5,062 nt of DNA from Burkholderiaceae bacterium (GTDB lineage Bacteria > Pseudomonadota > Gammaproteobacteria > Burkholderiales > Burkholderiaceae_C), in the NCBI GenBank assembly GCA_023268425.1, contig JALRFN010000324.1:1-5062 (forward strand), read 5' to 3'. Of the stretch, positions 1 to 5,062 are shown in pieces (position 1 is the first letter of the stretch; every line of letters begins with the position of its first letter). The translations under genes and the position numbers were made by a program. The notes beneath the pieces are model-generated. The model ran no database searches. It was not told where the DNA came from and worked only from the letters and a program-made list of their open reading frames with translations.

Positions 1-1091
1 GCTGGTACATCGCTGCTTTCGATGATGCCGCCACCCAGGCACACCTCGCCGTCGTAGAGCACGGCACTTTGCCCAGGCGTGACCGCCCATTGGGGCTGAG
101 GAAAGTTCAGCGTGAAACCTTGCAAGTCGGTGGCTTGCAGCGCGCATGCGGCATCGCTTTGGCGGTAGCGGGTTTTGGCGCCCAGTTCGCCCGCGGGTAC
201 TGCGCCCGAAACCCAGCTGGCTTGGCCCACAGCCACGCAGCGCGAAAGCAACCAGGGGTGGTCGTGGCCTTGCACCACCCACAGCGTATTCGTGTGCGTG
301 TCTTTGTGGGCAACAAACCAAGGTGAATGCTCACTTGCTCCTTTGACCCCGCCAATGCCTAAGCCTTGGCGTTGACCCAAGGTGTAAAACGACAGGCCTT
401 GGTGCTCGCCCAAGACGCGCCCTTGGTCATCGCGAATGGGGCCTGGGGCTTTGGCGATGTAGCGGTTCAAGAAGTCGCGAAATGGCCGCTCGCCGATGAA
501 GCATATGCCGGTGGAGTCTTTCTTCTTGGCGTTGGGCAAGCCAATGGCCTCCGCGATGCGGCGCACCTCGGTCTTGTGGGTGGTGTGCAGCGGAAACAGG
601 CTTTTGGACAACTGCGCTTGGTTCAGGCGGTGCAAAAAGTAGCTTTGGTCCTTGCTGGGGTCCGCACCGCGCAGCAATTCAAAGCGCTCGGTATTTGGGT
701 TGTGGCGCACGCCGGCGTAGTGGCCGGTGGCGATTTTCTCGGCGCCCAAGCGCATGGCGTGGTCCAAGAAGGCTTTGAACTTGATTTCGGCATTGCACAA
801 GATGTCGGGGTTGGGTGTGCGCCCGGCTTGGTATTCGTCCAAAAACGAGGCGAACACGCGGTCCTTGTATTCGGTGGCGAAGTTGACGTGTTCCAGGTCG
901 ATGCCAAGCACGTCGGCCACGCTGGCCGCGTCCAGCCAGTCTTGACGTGACGAGCAGTACTCGCTGTCGTCATCGTCTTCCCAGTTTTTCATGAAGATGC
1001 CGATCACTTCATGACCAGCTTGCCTCAACAAGTAGGCGCTGACGGCCGAGTCCACCCCGCCCGACAAGCCCACAACCACGCGATGTTTCAT
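1..1091 (-). CDS. mnmA: tRNA 2-thiouridine(34) synthase MnmA (3' end beyond window)
   Basis: Cytoplasmic enzyme that uses ATP and sulfur relayed by the Tus/IscS system to make 2-thiouridine at the wobble base of tRNA-Lys, -Glu and -Gln. The frame is open for 363 codons from ATG 1091-1089 with no frameshift. It begins MKHRVVVGLSGGVDS. The PP-loop SGGVDS is at residues 10-15, followed by FMKNWED (33-39). The nucleophile region NPDILCN carries Cys99, and DSTGICFIGERPF carries Cys197; these match the E. coli pair Cys102/Cys199. The YTLGQRQGLGIGG motif and a C-terminal LYDGEVCLGGGIIE follow. E. coli MnmA is 368 residues, so only a few codons are missing at the left edge. No convincing Shine-Dalgarno precedes the ATG, which is preceded by an A-run. 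The product start fits the family, so I keep it. In E. coli mnmA lies next to nudJ; here a nudJ-like gene is on the same strand about 3.5 kb upstream. Confidence 0.97.
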   Translation of the reverse strand, partial: MKHRVVVGLSGGVDSAVSAYLLRQAGHEVIGIFMKNWEDDDDSEYCSSRQDWLDAASVADVLGIDLEHVNFATEYKDRVFASFLDEYQAGRTPNPDILCNAEIKFKAFLDHAMRLGAEKIATGHYAGVRHNPNTERFELLRGADPSKDQSYFLHRLNQAQLSKSLFPLHTTHKTEVRRIAEAIGLPNAKKKDSTGICFIGERPFRDFLNRYIAKAPGPIRDDQGRVLGEHQGLSFYTLGQRQGLGIGGVKGASEHSPWFVAHKDTHTNTLWVVQGHDHPWLLSRCVAVGQASWVSGAVPAGELGAKTRYRQSDAACALQATDLQGFTLNFPQPQWAVTPGQSAVLYDGEVCLGGGIIESSDVP

Positions 1092-1158
1092 GTTTTTTAA
1101 TCAGGCGGTTACGCCATTCAATCTGTCCGTCTGCTGCCAGCGCGCAGCCTGAGTTTAT

Positions 1159-1191
1159 CGCGTGCAAGTGCGCATCGAATGCGGGCACGCG
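1159..1191. other. Two-tier hairpin upstream of mnmA
   Basis: An outer stem CGCGTGC (1159-1165) pairs perfectly with GCACGCG (1185-1191). Inside it an inner stem CGCAT (1171-1175) pairs with ATGCG (1179-1183) around the 3-base loop CGA, leaving an asymmetric internal bulge. It lies 68-100 bases upstream of the mnmA start, so it would be in the mnmA leader if transcription starts in the AT-rich region near 1210-1250. Neither strand has a T-run after it, so it is not an intrinsic terminator. The role is unknown; a leader structure is possible, but so is chance pairing in GC-rich DNA. Confidence 0.4.
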
Positions 1192-1232
1192 CATGCTTTG
1201 CTCGTGATGTGCCTTCTGTTAGCCCAGGTTAA

Positions 1233-1259
1233 TTGTCAATGTGACAAAATAGTGACAAA
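1233..1259. promoter_or_regulatory. TTGTCA/TGACAA repeat cluster, operator-like, partly Pho-box-like
   Basis: Three related hexamers lie in 27 AT-rich bases. TTGTCA (1233-1238) and TGACAA (1242-1247) form an inverted repeat around ATG. GTGACAAA occurs as a direct repeat at 1241-1248 and 1252-1259, an 11-base period equal to one helical turn. Read on the minus strand, 1258-1241 is TTGTCAC, four bases (TATT), TTGTCAC. This has the 7-4-7 layout of the enterobacterial PhoB box (consensus unit CTGTCAT/C) and matches it at about 13 of 18 positions by eye. It sits between two divergent genes and could serve either. The regulator assignment is inference only. Confidence 0.4.
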
Positions 1260-1262
1260 TAT
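1233..1262 (+). promoter_or_regulatory. Possible sigma70-type promoter for the OpgB-like gene
   Basis: TTGTCA at 1233-1238 could act as a -35 element with AAATAT at 1257-1262 (18-base spacer) as a weak -10. TATAGC at 1260-1265 is a better -10 match, but its spacer of 21 bases is too long. The start point would fall near 1270, which would place the 23-bp palindrome (1283-1305) in the first part of the transcript. On the minus strand a perfect TTGACA (1239-1234) lacks a good -10 at normal spacing, so I do not call an mnmA promoter. Confidence 0.22.
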
Positions 1263-1282
1263 AGCGAAAACAAGATGCCGAT

Positions 1283-1305
1283 AGCGCTTCACATTGTGAA
1301 GCGCT
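1283..1305. repeat. Perfect 23-bp inverted repeat before the OpgB-like gene
   Basis: Arms AGCGCTTCACA (1283-1293) and TGTGAAGCGCT (1295-1305) are exact reverse complements around a single T at 1294. The element ends 25 bases before the GTG start and 10 bases before the ribosome binding site. A near-zero loop suits a dimeric repressor operator in duplex DNA. As RNA it would fold as a 9-bp stem with a 5-base loop just upstream of the ribosome binding site. A C-run, not a T-run, follows, so it is not a terminator. Confidence 0.7.
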
Positions 1306-1315
1306 CGCTCCCCCC

Positions 1316-1322
1316 GGTGAGG
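1316..1322 (+). promoter_or_regulatory. Ribosome binding site deciding the GTG start at 1331
   Basis: GGTGAGG at 1316-1322 includes GGTGA, complementary to the end of 16S rRNA, 8-10 bases before GTG at 1331. It supports the GTG start; the next ATG in frame lies inside the first membrane helix and would remove the positively charged N-terminus. Confidence 0.6.
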
Positions 1323-1330
1323 TTAGGTTT

Positions 1331-3787
1331 GTGAAGAGTTGGTTGAAAAATCGCCGCCCCAGCGGGGCGGTCTTGGTTGTGCTTTTGACGGTCATTCCCG
1401 CGTCGTTGATGCTGTTTTGGGGCGCCAAAAATCACCTTGAATGGTTGCTGCAAGGTGCTGGGGCCAGTGCGCTCTACACCGTTGGGACATTGCTGTTGTT
1501 TGCTGCGTGGGGTAACAAGTACACGAGCCTCGTGTTGGGGGTACCTTTGCTGCTGTTCATGATGGCTGTGCAAGTCCTGCGCGTGGTTTCTTTTCGCATT
1601 CAAGGTCAGCCATTCAACGAATCGTTTTTCTTTCACTTTTCTTTGGATGTGCTGACACAAGTCGGCGCTGCGTTCCTGCCCTTAATCGTGGCCGGTATCT
1701 TGGCATCGCTCGTGGTTGGGTTTTGGCTCTATCGGGTCTTGTCCCTCGAGCGGCAGCTAGGATCGCGGTGGGTGGTCCTTGGATTCGGTTTGTCCCTGGT
1801 GGGGGTGGTTGCTGACCCTGACGTTCGACGGGGCATGGATTATTGGCTTCAGCAAAAGGATTTGAGAGCGTTGGCACTCAAGGCGGACAAGCGCTTGGCC
1901 GATCCGAGATTGGTCGAGTTGGGCTTGCAGACCAAGCATTTGTCGACCCCTTACGCACCTGATTTGAATGATCTTCGGCCCAAAAATTTGGTATTCATTT
2001 ATTTGGAAAGCCTAGAGCAAGCATTTTTTGATGAACGCTTGTTTCCCGGCTTAATGCCCAATCTGAATGCCTTGAGAGCAGAGGGGCGCAACTATGTACG
2101 CGTAGACCAAACTCAGGGCGCAGGATTCACCATCGCGGGTGTCGTCGCATCGCAATGCGGGACACCGCTTTTGCCCATCGGCCAGAGCGCTCACATCAAC
2201 GGCAATGATTGGTTGAGCGGGGGCTTTTTGAGCCGTGCTACGTGTTTGGGCGATATCTTGAGCGCAAACGGTTATCACCAAGTATTCATGGGCGGGGCGA
2301 GCGTTGAATTCGCTGGCAAGGGACCGTTTCTAAAAGCCCACGGTTACAACGAGGCTTGGGGCAAAGCAGACTTAGGCAAGAGGGTGTCAGACGAGGCCAT
2401 TGAAGGTTGGGGCTTGTATGACGACGCTTTATTTGCATTAGCTGCGGCCACATTCAAACAACTGAGTGCACAACAACAACCTTTTAATTTGTCTGTGCTG
2501 ACCTTAGACACGCATTTGCCAGCAAGGCCATCGCCCTCATGTCGGCGCTATCAGAACCGTGATGATGCTGATTTGCATGCCGCACACTGCACTGACCAGA
2601 TTGTGGGGGGGTTCATCAGGCAGTTGAAAGCAACCGACGCTTGGTCAGATACCGTCGTGGTGATATTCAGTGACCATTTGGCCTTTCCCGCCGTAACCGA
2701 TCACCTGTTGCCCAGGAACTATGCGCGGCAATTGACGTTCACCGTCATCAATGGGGGTACGGTTGGCGAAGTGGAAACGCCGGGCACGCACATGGATGTG
2801 GCGCCAACGGTTTTGAGTCATTTGCAGATTTCGGTGGCGGAGGACTTCTTCTTGGCGGGCAAGAATTTGGATTTACTGGGTCAGCGCAGCCGTGTATGGC
2901 AAGGCTCGACAAGCCTTGAACGCCTGAATTGGTTGCGCGTGATCAACTCTAGTGTCCTGTCTGATGATCACAATTTTTGTCGCAACAGACCTCAAGTTGA
3001 AGCACGACTAGACGCCTTACAGGTTAGCGGGCACAAGGTGACGCTGAGGCATCAAGGATGGGCGTTACAGTCAGGGGAATTTGGGCAGAAGTACGCATAC
3101 GTTGCACAGTTGGCCAAGGATGCATCGGTACTTCAGCAAGGCACGGTGACCCACGAGCAATTGGAGGCTTATGTTGCTGAATACCAGGCCAGTCAATTGG
3201 GGCAAGAGCAAGCTCCCTTGCTGCTCGTGGTGACTCGAAGTGAACACCTTCCCGCGCAAATCAGGGCGCAGCTGGGGGCCGCGGACGGCCGCATGAGCAT
3301 TGTGCTGTTGGACCCAAACGCCAAAGTTCTGATCCACAGTGTTGCGTCAAGCCAAAACTTGAATCAGGCGTTTCTCGATATGGATAACTGTCCAAGCGTG
3401 TTGGCGCAGCCGCGAGATGTCACCCATGTCTGTCTGAGCGAGCAATCGGCGCTGTTGCCTGTGGCCACCCGAGGGGCGTCTGGTGAGGTGGAGAGCATCC
3501 GCATCCCGTTGGTCTACGTCGGTGAAAATTTGACTTACCGAGCGGAGCTTAAGCGCAATCCGCTCGGGCAATGGGTGGTTCACCGTCCGGAACAGTTGGC
3601 ACAAAGTCCAACTGGGTCAAAGTTGGCGAAATTGCGTTGTGGAGCGACATTCACCGGCAAAGATCTGTTGATGCCCCTGATCCTAGACGGCGATCATCAA
3701 CTTCGCGCGCGCCTGCCCCTGATGGAGCAATCCAGCGATGGGACGTCATTTGTGTTTGCGCACCGACCGTTGCAAGCGCTGCCCTGA
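1331..3787 (+). CDS. opgB: OpgB/MdoB-like membrane-anchored phosphoglycerol transferase
   Basis: An 818-residue member of the alkaline phosphatase/sulfatase superfamily that resembles OpgB (MdoB), which moves sn-1-phosphoglycerol from phosphatidylglycerol to periplasmic glucans. The N-terminus is basic (KNRR). About five hydrophobic helices follow (near 12-31, 44-60, 64-85, 110-134, 146-162), placing the rest in the periplasm. The catalytic domain, about 216-515, has NLVFIYLESLE (likely metal ligand Glu226), GFTIAGVVASQCG with the probable nucleophile Thr267, MGGASVEFAGKG, the metal-site motifs LTLDTH (His395) and FSDH (Asp448-His449), and PGTHMDVAPT. E. coli OpgB is 763 residues with the same order, including a poorly recognised C-terminal region (here about 540-818). 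All eight cysteines lie after the helices. It is divergent from mnmA and convergent with the TSUP gene (49-base gap). GC is patchy (43, 53 and 62% in three 60-base samples). The substrate could instead be another envelope glycan; no opgG or opgH is in the window. Confidence 0.88.
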   Translation: MKSWLKNRRPSGAVLVVLLTVIPASLMLFWGAKNHLEWLLQGAGASALYTVGTLLLFAAWGNKYTSLVLGVPLLLFMMAVQVLRVVSFRIQGQPFNESFFFHFSLDVLTQVGAAFLPLIVAGILASLVVGFWLYRVLSLERQLGSRWVVLGFGLSLVGVVADPDVRRGMDYWLQQKDLRALALKADKRLADPRLVELGLQTKHLSTPYAPDLNDLRPKNLVFIYLESLEQAFFDERLFPGLMPNLNALRAEGRNYVRVDQTQGAGFTIAGVVASQCGTPLLPIGQSAHINGNDWLSGGFLSRATCLGDILSANGYHQVFMGGASVEFAGKGPFLKAHGYNEAWGKADLGKRVSDEAIEGWGLYDDALFALAAATFKQLSAQQQPFNLSVLTLDTHLPARPSPSCRRYQNRDDADLHAAHCTDQIVGGFIRQLKATDAWSDTVVVIFSDHLAFPAVTDHLLPRNYARQLTFTVINGGTVGEVETPGTHMDVAPTVLSHLQISVAEDFFLAGKNLDLLGQRSRVWQGSTSLERLNWLRVINSSVLSDDHNFCRNRPQVEARLDALQVSGHKVTLRHQGWALQSGEFGQKYAYVAQLAKDASVLQQGTVTHEQLEAYVAEYQASQLGQEQAPLLLVVTRSEHLPAQIRAQLGAADGRMSIVLLDPNAKVLIHSVASSQNLNQAFLDMDNCPSVLAQPRDVTHVCLSEQSALLPVATRGASGEVESIRIPLVYVGENLTYRAELKRNPLGQWVVHRPEQLAQSPTGSKLAKLRCGATFTGKDLLMPLILDGDHQLRARLPLMEQSSDGTSFVFAHRPLQALP

Positions 3788-3836
3788 AGCGAGGCGTCAA
3801 GGACCCGCACTGGTTTGAATTGTCGCGTGGGGGCGT

Positions 3837-4574
3837 TTACAGCGCAAAGCGCAGGGTCATGATCACACCCGTGGCAATGACCAGGCCGCGAATCCATGCC
3901 GTGGGCAAGCGTTTGGCCCATTTCGCCCCCGCATAGCCGCCAGCCGTGGTGCCCAGCGCCATCAACAAAGCCGCAGGCCAGCTCACGGCGCCAGCGGCCG
4001 CAAACGCGGCAATCGAGGACAGGGCCAGCACCAAGGAGTTGAGGTTTTTCAAGCCGTTGGCGGTGTGCAGGTGGCGCTCGCCAACGAGTCCGTACAGCGC
4101 CATCAACAAAATGCCCAGGCCGCCGTTGAAATAACCGCCGTAAATGCACACCAGCAACAAACCGGGCACGCGCCAACGCTGGTGTTGCGCGCCCTGCGTG
4201 TGGCGGGTCAGCCGAGGCCCAAAGGCAAACAGCAGGGTCGCGCCGCCCAGCAACCAAGGGATCAAGCCGACAAACAGCTTTTGGGGCGTCACCAACAGCA
4301 GCAACGCACCCAGCAAGCCCCCGATGGCCGCAGTGACCACCTCAGCGCGCAAGAGGCGGCGCGGCAGCGCAGCCAATTCGGGCTTGAAGCCCAGCACGCT
4401 GCCTGCGTAACCTGGCATCACGGCCACTGCGCTGGTGGCATTGGCGACGATGGGCGGAATGCCCACCGCCACCAGCGCCGGGAAAGTCAAAAAGCTGCCG
4501 CCACCGGCGACCGCGTTGAGCGCACCCGCACCCACTGCCGCGATCAGCAGCAAGGCGATGTCTGCCGGGCTCAC
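3837..4574 (-). CDS. TSUP (TauE/SafE, DUF81) family membrane permease
   Basis: A 245-residue inner-membrane protein of the sulfite exporter TauE/SafE family, whose members are linked to export or uptake of sulfite, sulfoacetate and other organosulfur anions. It shows the family's internal duplication. The first half has NAVAGGGSFLTFPAL (20-34) and ANATSAVAVMPGY (44-56). The second half repeats this as GGYFNGGLGILLMALYG (146-162) and NGLKNLNSLVLA (173-184), then GGYAGAKWAKRLP (212-224). Length is normal for the family. I start it at GTG 4574, which overlaps the upstream Nudix stop by four bases (GTGA) and has GGAGA (4586-4582) as ribosome binding site. A longer frame reaches back to 4724, but its extra residues are a basic, Pro/Arg-rich shadow of the Nudix gene. 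The overlap implies translational coupling with that gene. The substrate cannot be told from the sequence. Confidence 0.93.
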   Translation of the reverse strand: MSPADIALLLIAAVGAGALNAVAGGGSFLTFPALVAVGIPPIVANATSAVAVMPGYAGSVLGFKPELAALPRRLLRAEVVTAAIGGLLGALLLLVTPQKLFVGLIPWLLGGATLLFAFGPRLTRHTQGAQHQRWRVPGLLLVCIYGGYFNGGLGILLMALYGLVGERHLHTANGLKNLNSLVLALSSIAAFAAAGAVSWPAALLMALGTTAGGYAGAKWAKRLPTAWIRGLVIATGVIMTLRFAL

Positions 4575-4930
4575 CCTTTGATCTCCGGGTTGGCCACGCT
4601 GGGGTGGGTGAACAAGGCGTCCAGAGGAAAGCGCTGGCCGCGCAGGTGATCTTGCACGCACTGCCAGACCATGGGGCCGCGGTGGCGGTCTTGGCTGGCT
4701 TCGATTTCGGCGGGCGTCATCCACACGGCGCGCACGATGCCCTCATCCAGCTTCAAGGTGGGTTGCAGCGCGCCCACCTCGCCGCAGAACGCGAAGCGCA
4801 AATAGGTGATGTCGTGTTGGCCCCCGCGCGCTTGGCGGTTGCGTGTCATGTAAACCCCCAGCACATGCGTGGGGGTGAAGGCGTGGGCGGTTTCTTCGAG
4901 TGCTTCGCGCATGCAGGCTTGGATCAAGCT
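4571..4930 (-). CDS. nudJ: NudJ-like Nudix hydrolase, N-terminus lost at junction
   Basis: Only the last 119 residues are present. They start SLIQACMREALEET, the second half of the Nudix box G-x5-E-x7-REUxEExGU, with REALEE carrying the metal-binding glutamates. The box glycine is Ala here (EETAH). The residue that should be the box Glu before Ser is Gln (CAA, 4933-4931), and a stop codon follows three codons further upstream, so homology ends at about 4931. The remainder matches E. coli NudJ in order: LRFAF, a Trp in VRAVWMTPAEI, and GQRFPLDALF (NudJ: GQRYPLEMI). NudJ is 153 residues, so roughly 35-40 are missing. NudJ is a phosphatase acting on thiamine-precursor pyrophosphate (HMP-PP) and nucleoside di- and triphosphates. 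The 3' end overlaps the TSUP gene by four bases. As drawn, the gene cannot make an active enzyme; the parent genome probably has the whole gene. Confidence 0.85.
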   Translation of the reverse strand, partial: SLIQACMREALEETAHAFTPTHVLGVYMTRNRQARGGQHDITYLRFAFCGEVGALQPTLKLDEGIVRAVWMTPAEIEASQDRHRGPMVWQCVQDHLRGQRFPLDALFTHPSVANPEIKG

Positions 4931-4931
4931 T
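4922..4931. other. Chimeric junction between GC-rich and AT-rich DNA, with HindIII site
   Basis: The bases GATCAAGCTT fit both flanking genes. On the minus strand they encode the Ser-Leu-Ile of the Nudix box. On the plus strand they begin the Asp-Gln-Ala-Leu of PdxA. Left of this point Nudix homology is continuous and PdxA homology is absent (the expected His codon is TTG, 4919-4921); right of it the reverse holds. GC is 62% in the 120 bases before 4921 and 31% in the 132 bases after 4930 (hand counts). AAGCTT (4926-4931) is a HindIII recognition sequence. Both a restriction-ligation join and a microhomology join fit. Confidence 0.8.
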
Positions 4932-5062
4932 TGTGTGCATTTAAGAGCTTATATTTTGACACTGGAGTAAATCTTACACTTGGTTTGCCAATTATTAGAA
5001 CTTCTGTAGATCATGGAACTGCAAAAGAATTAGTTGGTAAAAAGGATAAAATATCAAAACCT
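4922..5062 (+). CDS. pdxA: PdxA (4-hydroxythreonine-4-phosphate dehydrogenase) C-terminal fragment
   Basis: Forty-seven in-frame codons without a stop, open at the right edge. PdxA makes the NAD-dependent oxidation of 4-phosphohydroxy-L-threonine in pyridoxal phosphate synthesis. The fragment begins DQALCAFKSLYFDTGVN and continues with TLGLPIIRTSVDHGTA, the diagnostic C-terminal signature. Aligned without gaps to E. coli PdxA it starts at Asp267 of the YHDQ motif. Lys (4943-4945), Asn (4970-4972) and Arg (4997-4999) fall on the substrate-binding Lys274, Asn283 and Arg292. The metal ligand His266 would be the codon just left of the fragment, where TTG (Leu) stands instead, so the break is exactly there. 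Codon use is strongly AT-biased (AAA, TTA, ATT, AGA), unlike every other gene here. With no start or upstream two-thirds it is a fragment. The source is a low-GC organism; which one I cannot say. Confidence 0.9.

Noticed and set aside
366..950. Plus-strand open frame of 194 codons
   Set aside because: It lies wholly antisense to mnmA, whose frame is intact and has all catalytic motifs. Its Val/Gly/Ala-rich product has no recognisable domain; it is a mirror of GC-biased codons.
1283..1305. Reading the 23-bp palindrome as an intrinsic terminator
   Set aside because: It is followed by a C-run on the plus strand and by purine/pyrimidine-mixed sequence on the minus strand, and it lies just upstream of a start codon rather than after a gene.
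1331..3787. Lipoteichoic acid synthase or phosphoethanolamine transferase (EptA type) instead of OpgB
   Set aside because: The overall fold is shared, but the segments FIYLESLE, TIAGVVASQCG and GGASxxFAGKG in this order match the OpgB family most closely. The GC-rich Gram-negative context also argues against LTA synthase.
3788..3836. Terminator between the convergent OpgB-like and TSUP genes
   Set aside because: I looked for a hairpin plus T-run on both strands. GGCGT occurs twice but as a direct repeat, and CCCGCAC/GCGTGGG do not pair properly. No intrinsic terminator can be supported.
3697..4257. Minus-strand open frame of 186 codons
   Set aside because: Out-of-frame shadow of the TSUP gene running into the 3' end of the OpgB-like gene; Arg/Ala-rich with no domain.
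4065..4649. Plus-strand open frame of 194 codons rich in Gln and Arg
   Set aside because: Antisense to the TSUP gene and the end of the Nudix gene, both well supported by motifs and coupled by a 4-base overlap.
4575..4724. Longer start for the TSUP permease (295 residues)
   Set aside because: The extra 50 residues are Arg/Pro-rich, overlap the Nudix frame and precede the first helix. The GTG at 4574 has a good ribosome binding site and gives the family's usual length.
4926..4931. Junction as an insertion-sequence or integrase attachment scar
   Set aside because: There are no terminal inverted repeats, target duplication, transposase or tRNA end near the point. The shared bases are explained by both genes' own codons and a HindIII sequence.

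Overview
The first 4.92 kb looks like chromosomal DNA of a betaproteobacterium, most likely a freshwater Burkholderiales/Comamonadaceae-type organism. GC is about 60-70% in the housekeeping genes, codon use is typical of that group, and a NudJ-type Nudix gene shares its neighbourhood with mnmA, as nudJ and mnmA do in E. coli. The taxonomic call is inference. The last ~130 bases are very different: AT-rich, 31% GC by hand count, from another source.

Layout: (1) 1-1091, minus: mnmA, tRNA-U34 2-thiolase, open at the left edge with only the last few codons missing. (2) 1092-1330: a divergent intergenic region holding a two-tier hairpin, a cluster of TTGTCA/TGACAA repeats that partly resembles a Pho box, a perfect 23-bp inverted repeat, and a ribosome binding site. 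(3) 1331-3787, plus: a complete 818-residue membrane-anchored alkaline-phosphatase-superfamily enzyme of the OpgB/MdoB phosphoglycerol transferase I type. (4) 3837-4574, minus: a complete TauE/SafE (TSUP) permease. (5) 4571-4930, minus: a NudJ-like Nudix hydrolase that has lost its N-terminus at a junction. It overlaps the permease by 4 bases (GTGA), so the two form an operon. (6) 4922-5062, plus: an AT-rich fragment encoding 47 residues from the C-terminal part of PdxA.

How the parts fit: nudJ, the TSUP gene and mnmA run on one strand, and the OpgB-like gene sits between them in the opposite orientation with lower and patchier GC. This suggests a later insertion into a nudJ-(tsup)-mnmA neighbourhood. 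The OpgB-like enzyme would add phosphoglycerol (from phosphatidylglycerol) to periplasmic glucans or another envelope glycan.

The most unusual thing in the window is the right-hand junction. Within a shared stretch of about 10 bases containing a HindIII recognition sequence (AAGCTT, 4926-4931), the reading switches from a GC-rich Nudix gene to an AT-rich pdxA gene in opposite orientation, and both genes are broken at their conserved motifs. A cloning, amplification or assembly chimera is the most economical explanation. I see no mobile element, CRISPR array, RNA gene or new multi-gene system.
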